Counted from the stretch's first letter, positions 24,626 to 36,032 are shown. The stretch: DNA of 64,000 nt from Tomitella gaofuii (GCF_014126825.1 NZ_CP059900.1:1612001-1676000), one strand, 5' to 3'. Program-made: numbers and translations. Notes: generated from the sequence alone by a model not told the origin.

Positions 24626-25268
24626 GAGTCAGGTCCTCGTATGTGGCGGATATCTGGCGGATCGGTTCGATCGAGGGCTCGGTCCGCGGCGTTACACACC
24701 GTCACAACTCGTGACCTGATCGTGATATTTACCTGGCTGACCGTAACGAAACGGTCGCGGAGGGGCAAGCGCCTCTCCGTGATCTATGACTGGACGATTG
24801 TTCCAGTCCGCGCGCCACCTGGAGCGACGCCGGTCACAAAGGCTTTGATTGTGTCCGTTGTCACACTGAAGCGGTGAAGTTCCAGCTTGTGGCGGGTGCG
24901 CAGACCGCCTGCGTGCGGCCCTGTAGGGCCGCCGGTCGGTCGTCGGGGGTAACAATAACGGCACTTCGCCGATGCGCGCGAAGCCGGCCTGCCGGGGCGT
25001 GTCCGACGACGGCCGCCGCCCGCGTGGGCGGCCGCGCCGATGTGATGGTGTCCGGCGTCTCAGTCCATGAGGCGGTCACCGCGCGCATCGCGCCGCGGGG
25101 TCTCGCTTAAGGTGGGTGGGCCCATGTTCGCGGCGCGGTGCGGCCTGTGATCGGCTGCACAAACCGCCAGGGCATGAGATCGACCACGCTGAATCGGCCG
25201 ATATTGTCCCGAACACACCCGCTCGGACCCATGGGCGGGGCTCCAAACGTAGACGAGACGGTGAACAC
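24626..25268. other. 643-bp intergenic region between the M23 peptidase and sucC
   Basis: It holds the divergent promoters of the two genes. Besides the GTnAC repeats at 24691-24715, short AT-richer patches occur at 24718-24732 and 24950-24960. No gene or structured RNA was recognised; a search by eye for a c-di-AMP (ydaO) riboswitch upstream of the peptidase gave nothing convincing. Confidence 0.5.
24691..24715. promoter_or_regulatory. Three GTnAC direct repeats at 10-bp spacing (MtrA-like)
   Basis: GTTAC-N5-GTCAC-N5-GTGAC, each half-site exactly 10 bp from the next, 66-90 bp upstream of the peptidase start. Paired GTnAC-type direct repeats at this spacing are reported for the response regulator MtrA, which controls cell-wall hydrolase genes in actinobacteria. 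Assignment to MtrA is inference. Confidence 0.45.
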
Positions 25269-26432
<1,164 letters not shown>

Positions 26433-26443
26433 GGGACGCATAC

Positions 26444-27346
26444 ATGTCAATCTTCCTGAACAAGGACTCCAAGGTCATCGTCCAGGGCATCACCGGCGGC
26501 GAGGGAACCAAGCACACCGCGCTGATGCTCAAGGCGGGCACCAACATCGTCGGCGGCGTCAACGCGCGCAAGGCCGGTACCACGGTGGCCCACAAGGCCG
26601 CCGACGGAGCGGACGTCGAGCTTCCGGTGTTCGGATCGGTCTCCGAGGCGATGGAGAAGACCGGCGCCGACGTGTCCGTCGTTTTCGTGCCGCCGAAGTT
26701 CGCCAAGGACGCGATCATCGAGGCGATCGACGCCGGGATCGGCCTGCTGGTCGTCATCACTGAGGGCATCCCCGTGCAGGACAGCGCATTCGCGTGGGCC
26801 TACAACGTGGAGAAGGGCGAGAAGACCCGCATCGTCGGCCCGAACTGCCCCGGCATCATCACCCCGGGCGAGGCCCTCGCCGGCATCACCCCGGCCAACA
26901 TCACCGGCAAGGGGCCGATCGGTCTCGTCTCGAAGTCCGGCACGCTGACCTACCAGCTCATGAACGAGCTCAACGACCTGGGCTTCTCCACCGCCATCGG
27001 CATCGGCGGCGACCCGGTCATCGGCACCACCCACATCGACGCCATCAAGGCGTTCGAGGAGGATCCGGAGACCAAGCTCATCGTCATGATCGGTGAGATC
27101 GGCGGCGACGCCGAGGAGCGCGCCGCGGAGTACGTCAAGGCCAACGTCACCAAGCCGGTCGTCGGCTACGTGGCGGGCTTCACCGCGCCGGAGGGCAAGA
27201 CGATGGGCCACGCGGGCGCCATCGTGTCCGGCTCGTCGGGCACCGCGCAGGCCAAGAAGGAGGCCCTCGAGGCCGCGGGCGTCAAGGTCGGCAAGACGCC
27301 GTCCGAGACGGCCGAGCTGGCCCGTGAGCTCTACAAGGCGCTCTGA
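26444..27346 (+). CDS. sucD: Succinyl-CoA synthetase, alpha subunit
   Basis: 300 residues. Binds CoA and carries the phosphorylated histidine. The N-terminal Rossmann domain has [15 protein letters not shown], the middle [12 protein letters not shown], and the active-site His is in GHAGAIVSG near residue 245. Start ATG 26444, 11 bp after sucC with a GGGAC site. A strong hairpin at 27361-27402 ends the operon. Confidence 0.98.
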   Translation: MSIFLNKDSKVIVQGITGGEGTKHTALMLKAGTNIVGGVNARKAGTTVAHKAADGADVELPVFGSVSEAMEKTGADVSVVFVPPKFAKDAIIEAIDAGIGLLVVITEGIPVQDSAFAWAYNVEKGEKTRIVGPNCPGIITPGEALAGITPANITGKGPIGLVSKSGTLTYQLMNELNDLGFSTAIGIGGDPVIGTTHIDAIKAFEEDPETKLIVMIGEIGGDAEERAAEYVKANVTKPVVGYVAGFTAPEGKTMGHAGAIVSGSSGTAQAKKEALEAAGVKVGKTPSETAELARELYKAL

Positions 27347-27360
27347 CCGGGAACCCGTAG

Positions 27361-27402
27361 GAACTCCGCCCCGACACGCATCCGCGTGCCGTGGCGGAGT
27401 TC
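27361..27402 (+). terminator. Terminator of sucCD
   Basis: GAACTCCGCC (27361-27370) pairs perfectly with GGCGGAGTTC (27393-27402); an inner CACGC/GCGTG stem extends the structure. GCTTTCC follows, a weak T-rich end. Confidence 0.75.
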
Positions 27403-27471
27403 GCTTTCCGGTGGCCTTCCGTATCGTGCACTGTGAAGCAGCCTGCATGCACAGTCGAGCGAGGGGAAGCG

Positions 27472-28608
27472 ATGTCGTATCCGCAGCAAGGGGGCTATGA
27501 CGCTCCGGGTTCTCCGGGCGCTCCGCAGTCGGGCCCGCAGTGGCGGCCGGGGCCGTCGGGACAGCCCGGTGGGCAGAATCGCCCGGGCCCCGCCGGGCCG
27601 CACTTCGGTCCGCAGCCTGGGCAGGCGCCCTTCGGCGTCCGGCGGCAGGGAGGCGGCCGTGACGTGCTCGCGCGGGCGGTCGCGGCGGCGCCCGCGGTGG
27701 TGGCGCTGTCGGGTGTGGCCGGCTTCTTCTTCGGCTTCGGCCCGTATCTCGGCGCGGACGACGGGTACGCCCCCAACTTCTTCGGTTCGATGTTCGGCAA
27801 CCCGCTGGTGGTCGCGCTCGTGCTCATCGCCGGGCTGATCGCCGCGCTGGGCCTGCTGCCGAAGCGCACGCCGAACCTCGGTGCGTCCGCGGTCGCCAGC
27901 GCCACGGCCGTACTCGTGCTTCTGTGCTCGCTGGGCTTCTCCGACATCAACAACTTCTTCGGCGGGATCAGCAGGAATCTCGACCCCGGTGTGGGCGCCG
28001 GCTGGGCGTTCTGGGTGGTGCTCGGCATCGCCGTGGTGCAGACGGGATTCGCGGCGGTCGCGGTGCTCGTCGACGCCGGCGTCCTGCGTGCGGGCTCCGC
28101 GTCGGCGTCCGGTGCCTGGGGTCGGGGACGGCAGGACCACCGGTACCCGGGGCAGCCTCCGTACGGGTACGGCGGTCCGCCGCAGCAGGGCTACGCGGCG
28201 CCTCCCTGGCAGGACCCGCGCTACGCCCAGCAGCCCCCGGTGCCGCCGCGGCCGCAGTACGGGCCGGGGGGATACCCGCCGCAGGCGTTCACCCAGGGCT
28301 ACGGGCCGCAGCCGGGCTACGCCGGGCCGCCGACCGGCGGCGGCGATCCCCGGTACGGCTACGGCCAGGCCGGACCGCAGTGGGGCGCGGAGCAGACCTA
28401 CGGGGGAGCGCGACCGGACTACGCGGGGCCGCCGCAACCGGGCGCCGGGCCGTCGCAGGAGCCCCCGCAGCCGGAGGGGACCGAGGACCCCACCCACATG
28501 TTCCGCGCCGCTTCGTCCGGGGACACGCCGACGGGCGGGGTCCCGGACGAGGGCCGCGGCGGTGAGGGGACGTCCGGCGCCGGCAGGCGGGACGATACGG
28601 CGGACTGA
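27472..28608 (+). CDS. DUF5336-type membrane protein with Pro/Gly/Tyr-rich tail
   Basis: 378 residues from ATG 27472, preceded by GAGGGGAAG. Residues 1-60 are Pro/Gly/Gln-rich, then four TM helices span about 65-205 (for example AVAAAPAVVALSGVAGFFFG and NPLVVALVLIAGLIAALGLL). The C-terminal 170 residues are disordered, with many PxYG and QGYxxPP repeats. This is the family next to sucD in mycobacteria (Rv0954-like), associated with the cell envelope; a 34-kDa antigen belongs to it. Function is not defined. The following DUF6350 gene is probably in the same operon. Confidence 0.82.
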   Translation: MSYPQQGGYDAPGSPGAPQSGPQWRPGPSGQPGGQNRPGPAGPHFGPQPGQAPFGVRRQGGGRDVLARAVAAAPAVVALSGVAGFFFGFGPYLGADDGYAPNFFGSMFGNPLVVALVLIAGLIAALGLLPKRTPNLGASAVASATAVLVLLCSLGFSDINNFFGGISRNLDPGVGAGWAFWVVLGIAVVQTGFAAVAVLVDAGVLRAGSASASGAWGRGRQDHRYPGQPPYGYGGPPQQGYAAPPWQDPRYAQQPPVPPRPQYGPGGYPPQAFTQGYGPQPGYAGPPTGGGDPRYGYGQAGPQWGAEQTYGGARPDYAGPPQPGAGPSQEPPQPEGTEDPTHMFRAASSGDTPTGGVPDEGRGGEGTSGAGRRDDTAD

Positions 28609-28680
28609 CGCCGGCGAGCGCGCACGCCGGAGTCGAGCCCGTCACACCCCGGCGCGCCTGCGGTCGCATCGCGGTGGGGG

Positions 28681-30123
28681 ATGGGACGCTGGCCGGTGAT
28701 GAACACGTTGCTCAGGCGCCGCGTGCCCCGGCGGGGCGATGTCCCGCACGGTGCGCAGTCCCACGACGACGGACGGGCCGGGTCCGGTCGTGATCGTTCG
28801 CTCGTGCTCGTGGCGTTCGTTCCCGGTGGCGCTGCGGCGGCCTGCGCGCTCGCGGTGTCGCTGCTGGTGCTCCTCACCGCGGGCGGCGGGATGGGCGGTC
28901 TGCCCGGCGCCGTCGGTGCGATGTGGCTGGTGCTGCATCAGGCGCCGGTCTACATCGGCGATCTGCAACTGGGCGCGCTGCCCCTGCTGCCCACGGCGCT
29001 GCTGGCGGCGGCGGTGGCCGCCTACGCGCACCGCAGCATCGCCGCCGACGACCCGCCGCTGCGACACTTGTCCGTCATCGGCGCCGCGGCGGGCGGGCCG
29101 GCGGTGATCACGGTCGTCGCGGTGCTGCTCATCGACGACGCCTCCGCCACGATGCCCGTCACCACCATCGGCGCCGTGCCGTCGGTGCTCATCGTCGCCG
29201 CAGTGCACGCCGTTGCCGCTGCGGTGGGCATCGGTTTGGGCGCCACGCGCCGGTACACCGTCGAGTGGGGGCTGCCGGAATCGGTCCGACCGGTGCTGCG
29301 TGCGGCGGCGGTGGCATTGGGCGCGCTGCTCGCGGCCGGCGCCGTCCTCGTGGTCCTCGGCCTGCTCACCGGGTGGACCCGCGTGCAGGACGGTTTCGCC
29401 GCGGAGCCCTCCGCCGTCGGCATGATCGGCCTGCTGGTGCTGTCGGTGCTGTATCTGCCCAACATGGCCATCGGCGGCGCCGCCGTCCTGGTGGGCACGG
29501 TGGCGCACGTGGGTGCGGCCGATTTCAGCCTGTTCGCCGTCACTCCGGGTCCGGCGCCCGCGCTGCCGGTGCTGGGGGTGCTTCCCGCCGCGCCGATCAG
29601 CCCGCTGTGGGCCGCCGCGCTGGTCGTCCCCGCGGCGATCGCCGTCTGGTGTGCGGCGGTGAGCGGCGTCCGTGGACGCAGGCTGGCCGACCAGGCCCGG
29701 TACGTGGTGTCGGTCGCCGCGGTCTCGGCCGCCGGCGCGTTGCTGCTCGGATACCTGGCGGGCGGGACGGTGGGGATCTTCGATCCGTTCGGCGTCGACG
29801 CGCCGATGTTCGCCCTCGCTGTGCTCGGGTGGAATGCGGCCGCGGGCGCCGTCGTGCTGCTCCTGCGGGGCCGGGTGCCCGTCCCGGCGTGGCCGACCGG
29901 CCGCATGCCGGGGCGGTGGAGGACGCGCCGCACCGTCGACGGTGCGGACGCGGTTCCGGCGGACGGGGGCCCGGCGGGCGGCGGGACGGACGGCGACGGG
30001 GACCCGGACGATGCGGCGGAGGGGTCCGCCACCGCGACGGCCGGCGAGGAGGCAGTGGACGGCCCGTCGGGGAGCGGTCGCCCGCCCTCCCCGACGGGCG
30101 ACGACGGCGAGGGATTATCCTGA
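28681..30123 (+). CDS. DUF6350 polytopic membrane protein (PerM-like)
   Basis: 480 residues with eight to nine hydrophobic segments between about 38 and 400, then an acidic disordered tail of 75 residues (GDGDPDDAAEGSATATAGEE). Its position between the DUF5336 gene and purN corresponds to Rv0955 (PerM) of M. tuberculosis, described as a membrane protein tied to cell division and persistence. That role is taken from the known protein, not shown here. Start 28681 has a G-rich stretch directly before it; ATG 28699 is an alternative. Confidence 0.75.
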   Translation: MGRWPVMNTLLRRRVPRRGDVPHGAQSHDDGRAGSGRDRSLVLVAFVPGGAAAACALAVSLLVLLTAGGGMGGLPGAVGAMWLVLHQAPVYIGDLQLGALPLLPTALLAAAVAAYAHRSIAADDPPLRHLSVIGAAAGGPAVITVVAVLLIDDASATMPVTTIGAVPSVLIVAAVHAVAAAVGIGLGATRRYTVEWGLPESVRPVLRAAAVALGALLAAGAVLVVLGLLTGWTRVQDGFAAEPSAVGMIGLLVLSVLYLPNMAIGGAAVLVGTVAHVGAADFSLFAVTPGPAPALPVLGVLPAAPISPLWAAALVVPAAIAVWCAAVSGVRGRRLADQARYVVSVAAVSAAGALLLGYLAGGTVGIFDPFGVDAPMFALAVLGWNAAAGAVVLLLRGRVPVPAWPTGRMPGRWRTRRTVDGADAVPADGGPAGGGTDGDGDPDDAAEGSATATAGEEAVDGPSGSGRPPSPTGDDGEGLS

Positions 30124-30177
30124 AAGCGGCCTGCAACGCGCCGCTGATCCGTCGAGCACACCCCGGGAGTCCGAGCC

Positions 30178-30807
30178 CTGTACACCTCCGCTGACCCGGC
30201 ACGGGAGCGCGCCCGCATCGTGGTGCTGGCCTCCGGATCCGGCACCCTGCTCCAAGCACTGCTCGACGCCGCCGCCGACCCCGCGTTCCCCGCGGGGATC
30301 GAGGCGGTGGTCACGGACAGGGAGTGCGTGGCGCTCGACCGCGCGGCACAGGGCGGGGCCGCCGCGCTGACAGTGCCGCTCGGCGCGTACGCGGAACGCC
30401 CGCTCTGGGACGATGCCCTCGCCGAGGCCGTCGCCGCGCATCGCCCGGATCTCGTCGTGTCGGCGGGCTTCATGAAGATCCTCGGGCCGCGTTTCGTCGC
30501 CCGGTTCGACGGCAGGATCGTCAACACGCACCCGGCGCTGCTGCCCTCGTTCCCGGGGGCGCACGCGGTGCGCGACGCGCTGGCGTACGGCGTGAAGGTC
30601 ACCGGCTCCACCGTCCACCTCGTCGACACGGGTGTGGACACGGGTCCGGTGCTCGCGCAGGAGCCGGTGCCCGTCGACGCCGACGATGACGAGGCCACCC
30701 TGCATGAGCGCATCAAGACCGTGGAGCGGCGATTGCTGGTCGAGGTCGTCTCGGCCATCGCGGCGCGCGGTGTCACCATCGACGGACGGAAGGCCGTGAT
30801 CTTGTGA
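30178..30807 (+). CDS. purN: Phosphoribosylglycinamide formyltransferase
   Basis: Transfers the formyl group of 10-formyltetrahydrofolate to GAR in purine synthesis. Motifs: [19 protein letters not shown] for phosphate binding, [20 protein letters not shown] with the catalytic Asn and His, and [14 protein letters not shown] with the Asp. The start is uncertain. GTG 30220 would cut into the first beta strand (VVLASGSG); no ATG, GTG or TTG lies upstream in frame before the TGA at 30145. CTG 30178 has GGGAG eight bases before it and gives a normal N-terminus of 209 residues, so it is used here. The TGA overlaps the purH GTG (GTGA). Confidence 0.9.
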   Translation: MYTSADPARERARIVVLASGSGTLLQALLDAAADPAFPAGIEAVVTDRECVALDRAAQGGAAALTVPLGAYAERPLWDDALAEAVAAHRPDLVVSAGFMKILGPRFVARFDGRIVNTHPALLPSFPGAHAVRDALAYGVKVTGSTVHLVDTGVDTGPVLAQEPVPVDADDDEATLHERIKTVERRLLVEVVSAIAARGVTIDGRKAVIL

Positions 30808-32405
30808 GTGAGGTTCCAGTGGGCGGGCGGAGCGACGCGGGCCGGCGGCCGATCAGGCGCGCGTTGGTCAGCGTCTACGACAAGACCGGCCTGGAGGACC
30901 TCGCCCGGCGACTGCAGGAGGCGGGGGTCGAGATCGTCTCCACCGGCTCCACCGCGCAGGCGATCGCTGGCGCCGGCGTCCCGGTCACCAAGGTGGAGGA
31001 ACTCACCGGCTTCCCCGAGGTGCTCGAGGGGCGGGTGAAGACCCTGCACCCCCGCGTGCACGCGGGGATCCTCGCCGACACCCGCAAGGCCGATCACCTC
31101 GACCAGATCGCGGACCTCGGCGTCGCGGCGTTCGAGCTCGTGGTGGTGAACCTGTACCCGTTCGCCGACACGGTCGCGTCCGGCGCGTCCGAGGCCGACT
31201 GCATCGAGAAGATCGACATCGGCGGGCCGTCGATGGTGCGCGCCGCGGCCAAGAACCACCCCTCGGTGGCGGTGGTGGTGGACCCGGCCCGCTACGGCGA
31301 CGTCGGCGACGCGGTGCGGGCGGGCGGGTTCACACTGTCCGAACGCACCGCGCTCGCGGCGGCGGCGTACCGGCACACCGCCGATTACGACGTGGCCGTG
31401 GCGGAATGGATGACGGCGCTGACCGAACCGGAGACGCCGGAGGGGCTCACCTCCTGGCAGGGCGCGACGTGGCGCCGGGCCGCGTCGCTGCGCTACGGCG
31501 AGAACCCGCACCAGCGGGCGGCGCTGTACGTGGGGCAGGGCGGCCCGGTCGGGTTGGCGCAGGCGGAGCAGTTGCACGGCAAGGAGATGTCGTACAACAA
31601 CTACACGGACTCCGACGCGGCGTGGCGCTCCGCGTTCGACCACGCGCAGCCGTGCGTCGCCGTGATCAAGCACGCCAACCCGTGCGGCATCGCCATCGGC
31701 ACGCAGGAAGGCCCCGGCGCCATCGCCGAGGCGCACCGCAAGGCCCACGCATGCGACCCGGTCAGCGCCTTCGGCGGCGTGATCGCCGCCAACCGTGAGG
31801 TCACGGTGGAGATGGCGGAGCAGGTCGCCGAGATCTTCACCGAGGTCATCATCGCCCCGTCGTACGAAGACGGCGCGGTAGAGGTGCTCACCCGCAAGAA
31901 GAACATCCGCGTGCTGGTGGCCCCGGCGCCCGCGGCTGCCGGGCTCGAGATGAAGCCGATCGGCGGCGGGCTGCTGGTGCAGGAGCGCGACGTGCTCACC
32001 GCGGCGGGCGACGATCCGTCCGGTTGGACGCTGGCCACCGGTGCTCCGGCCGACGACGCCACCCTCGTGGACCTGGCGTTCGCGTGGCGCACGTGCCGTG
32101 CGGTCAAGTCCAACGCGATCCTGCTGGCGCACGACGGCGCCACGGTCGGCGTCGGGATGGGCCAGGTCAACCGGGTGGACTCCTCGCGGCTGGCGGTGAG
32201 CCGGGCAGGGGAGCGTGCGCGGGGCGCGGTGGCCGCCTCGGACGCGTTCTTCCCGTTCCCGGACGGCCTCGAGGTGCTCACCGAGGCCGGCGTGCGCGCC
32301 GTCGTCCAGCCTGGCGGTTCGGTCCGTGACGAGCTGGTGATCGAGGCCGCGAAGGCGGCCGGCGTGACGATGTACCTGACCGGGGCGCGCCACTTCGCGC
32401 ACTGA
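30804..32405 (+). CDS. purH: Bifunctional AICAR transformylase / IMP cyclohydrolase
   Basis: 533 residues, catalysing the last two steps of IMP synthesis. The N-terminal cyclohydrolase domain (about 15-210) has [40 protein letters not shown] and [15 protein letters not shown]. The transformylase domain has [27 protein letters not shown] and the catalytic KHANPCG, and ends in GARHFAH. The GTG start overlaps the purN stop, so the pair is translationally coupled. Confidence 0.98.
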   Translation: MSEVPVGGRSDAGRRPIRRALVSVYDKTGLEDLARRLQEAGVEIVSTGSTAQAIAGAGVPVTKVEELTGFPEVLEGRVKTLHPRVHAGILADTRKADHLDQIADLGVAAFELVVVNLYPFADTVASGASEADCIEKIDIGGPSMVRAAAKNHPSVAVVVDPARYGDVGDAVRAGGFTLSERTALAAAAYRHTADYDVAVAEWMTALTEPETPEGLTSWQGATWRRAASLRYGENPHQRAALYVGQGGPVGLAQAEQLHGKEMSYNNYTDSDAAWRSAFDHAQPCVAVIKHANPCGIAIGTQEGPGAIAEAHRKAHACDPVSAFGGVIAANREVTVEMAEQVAEIFTEVIIAPSYEDGAVEVLTRKKNIRVLVAPAPAAAGLEMKPIGGGLLVQERDVLTAAGDDPSGWTLATGAPADDATLVDLAFAWRTCRAVKSNAILLAHDGATVGVGMGQVNRVDSSRLAVSRAGERARGAVAASDAFFPFPDGLEVLTEAGVRAVVQPGGSVRDELVIEAAKAAGVTMYLTGARHFAH

Positions 32406-32414
32406 CACCGTCGT

Positions 32415-32441
32415 CGTAGCGGCCGTAGCGGCCGTAGCGGC
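32415..32441. repeat. Three tandem 9-bp repeats after purH
   Basis: CGTAGCGGC is repeated three times without gaps (32415-32441), with a degenerate fourth copy to 32450, in the 65-bp gap between purH and the MMPL gene. A simple-sequence repeat; no regulatory role is evident. Confidence 0.75.
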
Positions 32442-32470
32442 CGTGGCGCCGGGCGCGGCGGGTTACGGTC

Positions 32471-34600
32471 GTGGGCGTGGAGCCCCGCAGTCCGGTACCG
32501 GCGCGTCGCCGCCGGCGTCTGCTGCTGTCAGCGCTGGTGTTGCTCGCCTGGGTGGCGCTGGTGGGGGTCGGCGCCGGCGCGATCGGTGCGCTGTCCGGCC
32601 TGCAGCAGAACAACAGTGCGGCCTGGCTTCCGGAGGACGCGGAATCGGCGCACGTGCTGCGCGACGTCGAGCAGATCCGCGGGTCGGACACCGCCTCGGT
32701 GGCGGTGGTGGCCCAGCGCGCGTCCGGGATCACCCCGGCGGATGAGGCCTTCCTGGCGCGGGTGCTGCGATCGACGGCGGGTACCGGCGGCTTCGGGGAC
32801 GACGTGCTGGGCCCGGTGCGGTCGGCCGACGGTGCGGCCATGGTGGGCGGGCTCGGCGTGGTTCCGGACGACGGTATGCCGGGCGAGGTGTCGCGCCTGC
32901 GTGACGCGCTCGAGTCGGGCGCGCCCGCCGGGCTCTCGGTGCACATCGGCGGCGAGGCGGGCGTCGTCGCCGATTTCACCAGCGCGATAGCCGGGATCGA
33001 CGGGATGCTCCTGGTGGTGGCCGGGTGCGTGGTGTTGGTGATCCTCGTGGTCGTCTACCGCAGCCCGCTGCTGCCGGTCACGGTGCTGCTGTCGGCTGTG
33101 GGGGCGCTCGCGTCGTCGTCTCTCGTGGTCTACGCGCTGGCCGACCACAACGTGGTGACCATCGATGCGCAGAGCCAGGGCATCATGTTCATCCTGGTGT
33201 TCGGCGCCGCCACGGACTACGCCCTGCTGCTGGTGGCCCGCTATCGCGAGGAGCTCGCGCTGACGCCGGACCGCTTCACGGCGATGCGCCGCGCCTGGCG
33301 CGCGACCCTCGCGCCCGTCGCGGCTTCCGGGGGAACCGTGATCCTGGGACTGTTGTGCATGCTGCTGTCTGAGCTGCAGTCCAACCGCAGCCTCGGCCCC
33401 ATCGCGGCGATCGGCATCGTCGGATCCCTGCTGGCCACGATGACGTTCCTGCCGGCGATGCTGCTTCCGCTCGGCAGGCGCGTCTTCTGGCCGCGGGTGC
33501 CGCGGGTGCTGCCCGGGGCCGCGGCGGACGCCGATCCGGATGCGATCGTGGCCGCGGAACATCCGCGCTGGTGGCGGCTGTCGCGGAGCGTGTGCGACCA
33601 TCCCCGCCGATACGTCGCCGGGGCGTTGGTCGTCCTGTTTGTGCTCGCCGCCTTCGCGCCGCAGTTCCGGGCGGGCGGGGTTCCCCAGTCGGAGGTGTTC
33701 CTGCGCGAGGTCGATTCGAAGGTGGCGCAGCGGATCATCGGCGAGCACTTCCCCGCGGGGGCGTCCGCCCCCGCGATCATCGTCACCGACGACGGCGACG
33801 CCGCCGCGGTGACGGCGGCGGCCCGGCGGGTCGACGGGGTGGTGATCGTGCGGACGGTCGCGAGCGCGGGCGGCGACACCGAGATCGACGCGGTGCTCGC
33901 CGACCCGCCCGATTCCGACGCCGCGCTCGACACGGTGGTCCGATTGCGCGACGCGGTGCACGCGGTGCCCGGGGCGGACGCCATGGTCGGCGGGATGTCG
34001 GCGGTGCAGGTGGATGTGCGGGCGACGTCGGTCCGGGATCGGACGGTGATCATCCCCGTGGTGCTCGCCGTCGTGCTGGCGGTGCTCATGCTGCTGTTGC
34101 GGGCGGTGGTGGCGCCGGTGATGCTCATCGGCACCGTGGTGCTGTCGTTCGCGTCCGCGTTGGGCGCGTCGGCACTGGTGTTCAATCACCTGCTCGATTT
34201 CCCCGGTTCGGATCCGGCGATGCCGCTGTTCGGCTTCGTCTTCCTCGTGGCGCTCGGGATCGACTACAACATCTTCCTCATGACGCGTGGGCGCGAGGAA
34301 TCGGCGTGCGACGGGACGGAGGCGGGAGTGCCGCGGGCCCTGGCCGTGACGGGCGGGGTGATCACCTCGGCGGGGGCGGTGCTCGCGGCCACTTTCGCGT
34401 CGCTGTCGGTGATTCCGCTGTTGTTCCTGGCGCAGATCTCGTTCATCGTGGCCTTCGGCGTCCTGCTGGACACCATCGTGGTGCGCACGCTGCTCGTACC
34501 GGCGCTGTCCGTGCAGATCGGCGACCGGATCTGGTGGCCCGGCGCGCTGGGGCGGCGCCGGCAGGGCGGAACGGTGGGCAATCCCGGTGCGGGCTCGTAG
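32471..34600 (+). CDS. MMPL-family RND transporter
   Basis: 709 residues from GTG 32471. Two symmetric halves each have one TM helix, an extracytoplasmic domain and five more helices, about 12 TM in all. The proton-relay Asp-Tyr pairs are visible in GAATDYALLLVARYREE and VALGIDYNIFLMTRGREE. It is shorter than lipid-exporting MmpL3-type proteins and resembles the YdfJ/ActII-3-type members, which export lipids, siderophores or drugs; substrate unknown. No MmpS partner is adjacent. The stop is 10 bp before the AAA gene. Confidence 0.88.
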   Translation: MGVEPRSPVPARRRRRLLLSALVLLAWVALVGVGAGAIGALSGLQQNNSAAWLPEDAESAHVLRDVEQIRGSDTASVAVVAQRASGITPADEAFLARVLRSTAGTGGFGDDVLGPVRSADGAAMVGGLGVVPDDGMPGEVSRLRDALESGAPAGLSVHIGGEAGVVADFTSAIAGIDGMLLVVAGCVVLVILVVVYRSPLLPVTVLLSAVGALASSSLVVYALADHNVVTIDAQSQGIMFILVFGAATDYALLLVARYREELALTPDRFTAMRRAWRATLAPVAASGGTVILGLLCMLLSELQSNRSLGPIAAIGIVGSLLATMTFLPAMLLPLGRRVFWPRVPRVLPGAAADADPDAIVAAEHPRWWRLSRSVCDHPRRYVAGALVVLFVLAAFAPQFRAGGVPQSEVFLREVDSKVAQRIIGEHFPAGASAPAIIVTDDGDAAAVTAAARRVDGVVIVRTVASAGGDTEIDAVLADPPDSDAALDTVVRLRDAVHAVPGADAMVGGMSAVQVDVRATSVRDRTVIIPVVLAVVLAVLMLLLRAVVAPVMLIGTVVLSFASALGASALVFNHLLDFPGSDPAMPLFGFVFLVALGIDYNIFLMTRGREESACDGTEAGVPRALAVTGGVITSAGAVLAATFASLSVIPLLFLAQISFIVAFGVLLDTIVVRTLLVPALSVQIGDRIWWPGALGRRRQGGTVGNPGAGS

Positions 34601-34610
34601 CCTGGGACAG

Positions 34611-36032
34611 GTGACGGCGATCTCTTCTCGAACACCCACCGCTGCGGCTCCCCCCGCCCCCACCACCGTCGGCCGGCTCCGCGCGTCGGGCCACCGCAGG
34701 GAAAGCGTGAAGTCGGAGATGCGGCGCAACCTGCTCGGCGCGCTGCGCGACGGGCGGGACCCCGCGCCCGGCCTGCTCGGATTCGGCGCGACCGTGCTGC
34801 CGCAGCTCGAGCGCGCCCTGCTGGCCGGTCACGACATCGTCCTGCTCGGCGAGCGCGGCCAAGGCAAGTCGCGCCTGCTGCGCACGCTGCCGCTCCTGCT
34901 GGACGAGTGGACCCCGGTCATCGACGGCGCGGAGTTGGGCGAGCACCCGTTCGACCCCATCACCCCGGAGTCGCGGCGACGGGCCGCGGAGTTGGGCGAC
35001 GCGCTGCCCGTCGCGTGGCGCCACCGCGACGATCGGTACCTGGAGAAGCTCGCCACCCCGGACACCTCGGTGGGCGACCTGGTGGGCGACGTCGACCCGG
35101 TCAAGGTGGCGGAGGGGCGCAGCCTGGGCGACCCGGAGACCATCCACTTCGGCCTGGTGCCGCGCGCGCACCGGGGGATCATGGCCGTCAACGAACTGCC
35201 GGACCTCGCCGAGCGCATCCAGGTGGCGCTGCTCAACGTCATGGAAGAGCGCGACATCCAAGTGCGCGGGCACTCGCTGCGGCTGCCGCTGGACGTGTTG
35301 CTGGTGGCCAGCTCCAACCCCGAGGACTACACCAACCGCGGCCGCATCATCACGCCCCTCAAGGACCGCTTCGGCGCCGAGGTCCGCACGCACTACCCGC
35401 TCGAGCTGGACGACGAGGTGGCGGTCATCCGCCAGGAGTCGCAGCTGGTGGGGGAGGTGCCGGACCACCTGCTGGAGGTGCTGGCACGGTTCACGCGGCT
35501 GCTGCGCGAGTCCACCTCCGTCGACCAGAGTTCGGGCGTATCCGCGCGCTTCTCCATCGCCGCCGCCGAGACGGTGGCCGCCGCGGCGTTGCGGCGCTCC
35601 GCGATCCTGCACGAACCGGGCGAGCGGGCGGTGGCGCGCCCGGTCGATCTCGACGCGGTGATACCGGTGCTGCGGGGCAAGCTCGAGTTCGAATCCGGCG
35701 AGGAGGGGCGCGAAGACGCGGTGCTCGAGCATCTGCTCCGCCGGGCCACCGCCGACACGGTGCGCGGGCGGCTCGGCGGTATCGACCTCGGCCCGCTGGT
35801 GTCGCTGATCGATCAGGGGACGCAGGTGGTCACCGGCGACGACGTGTCCGCGGCCGAGCTGCTGGGCTCGCTCGCCGACGCGGAGACCGTCGCCCCTGTG
35901 ATCGAACGGCTCGGAGCACGCACCGAGGGCGAGCGGGCTTCGGCGGTGGAGCTGGCGCTCGAGGGCCTGTTCCTGGCGCGCCGGGTGGCCAAGGACACCG
36001 GCGACGACGACGGCAGGACGGTGTACGGCTGA
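34611..36032 (+). CDS. MoxR-like / Mg-chelatase-type AAA+ ATPase
   Basis: 473 residues from GTG 34611. Walker A GERGQGKSRLL at about 80-90, then insertion elements typical of Mg-chelatase I-type ATPases, the AVNELPDLAERIQVALLNVM Walker B/helix region, and a sensor stretch VLLVASSNPEDYTNRGRII. It should work as a chaperone-like ATPase with the VWA protein encoded next, as in the Rv0958-Rv0959 pair of mycobacteria. Its TGA overlaps the next ATG by one base (TGATG). Confidence 0.9.
   Translation: MTAISSRTPTAAAPPAPTTVGRLRASGHRRESVKSEMRRNLLGALRDGRDPAPGLLGFGATVLPQLERALLAGHDIVLLGERGQGKSRLLRTLPLLLDEWTPVIDGAELGEHPFDPITPESRRRAAELGDALPVAWRHRDDRYLEKLATPDTSVGDLVGDVDPVKVAEGRSLGDPETIHFGLVPRAHRGIMAVNELPDLAERIQVALLNVMEERDIQVRGHSLRLPLDVLLVASSNPEDYTNRGRIITPLKDRFGAEVRTHYPLELDDEVAVIRQESQLVGEVPDHLLEVLARFTRLLRESTSVDQSSGVSARFSIAAAETVAAAALRRSAILHEPGERAVARPVDLDAVIPVLRGKLEFESGEEGREDAVLEHLLRRATADTVRGRLGGIDLGPLVSLIDQGTQVVTGDDVSAAELLGSLADAETVAPVIERLGARTEGERASAVELALEGLFLARRVAKDTGDDDGRTVYG

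Noticed and set aside
24626-25268. Possible c-di-AMP (ydaO-type) riboswitch upstream of the M23 peptidase
   Set aside because: No conserved ydaO sequence blocks could be found by eye; only the GTnAC repeats stand out.
29022-32408. Very long minus-strand open frame (1128 codons) across DUF6350, purN and purH
   Set aside because: It is antisense to three well-supported genes and has the Arg/Pro/Ala/Ser composition of a GC-rich shadow frame without any domain.
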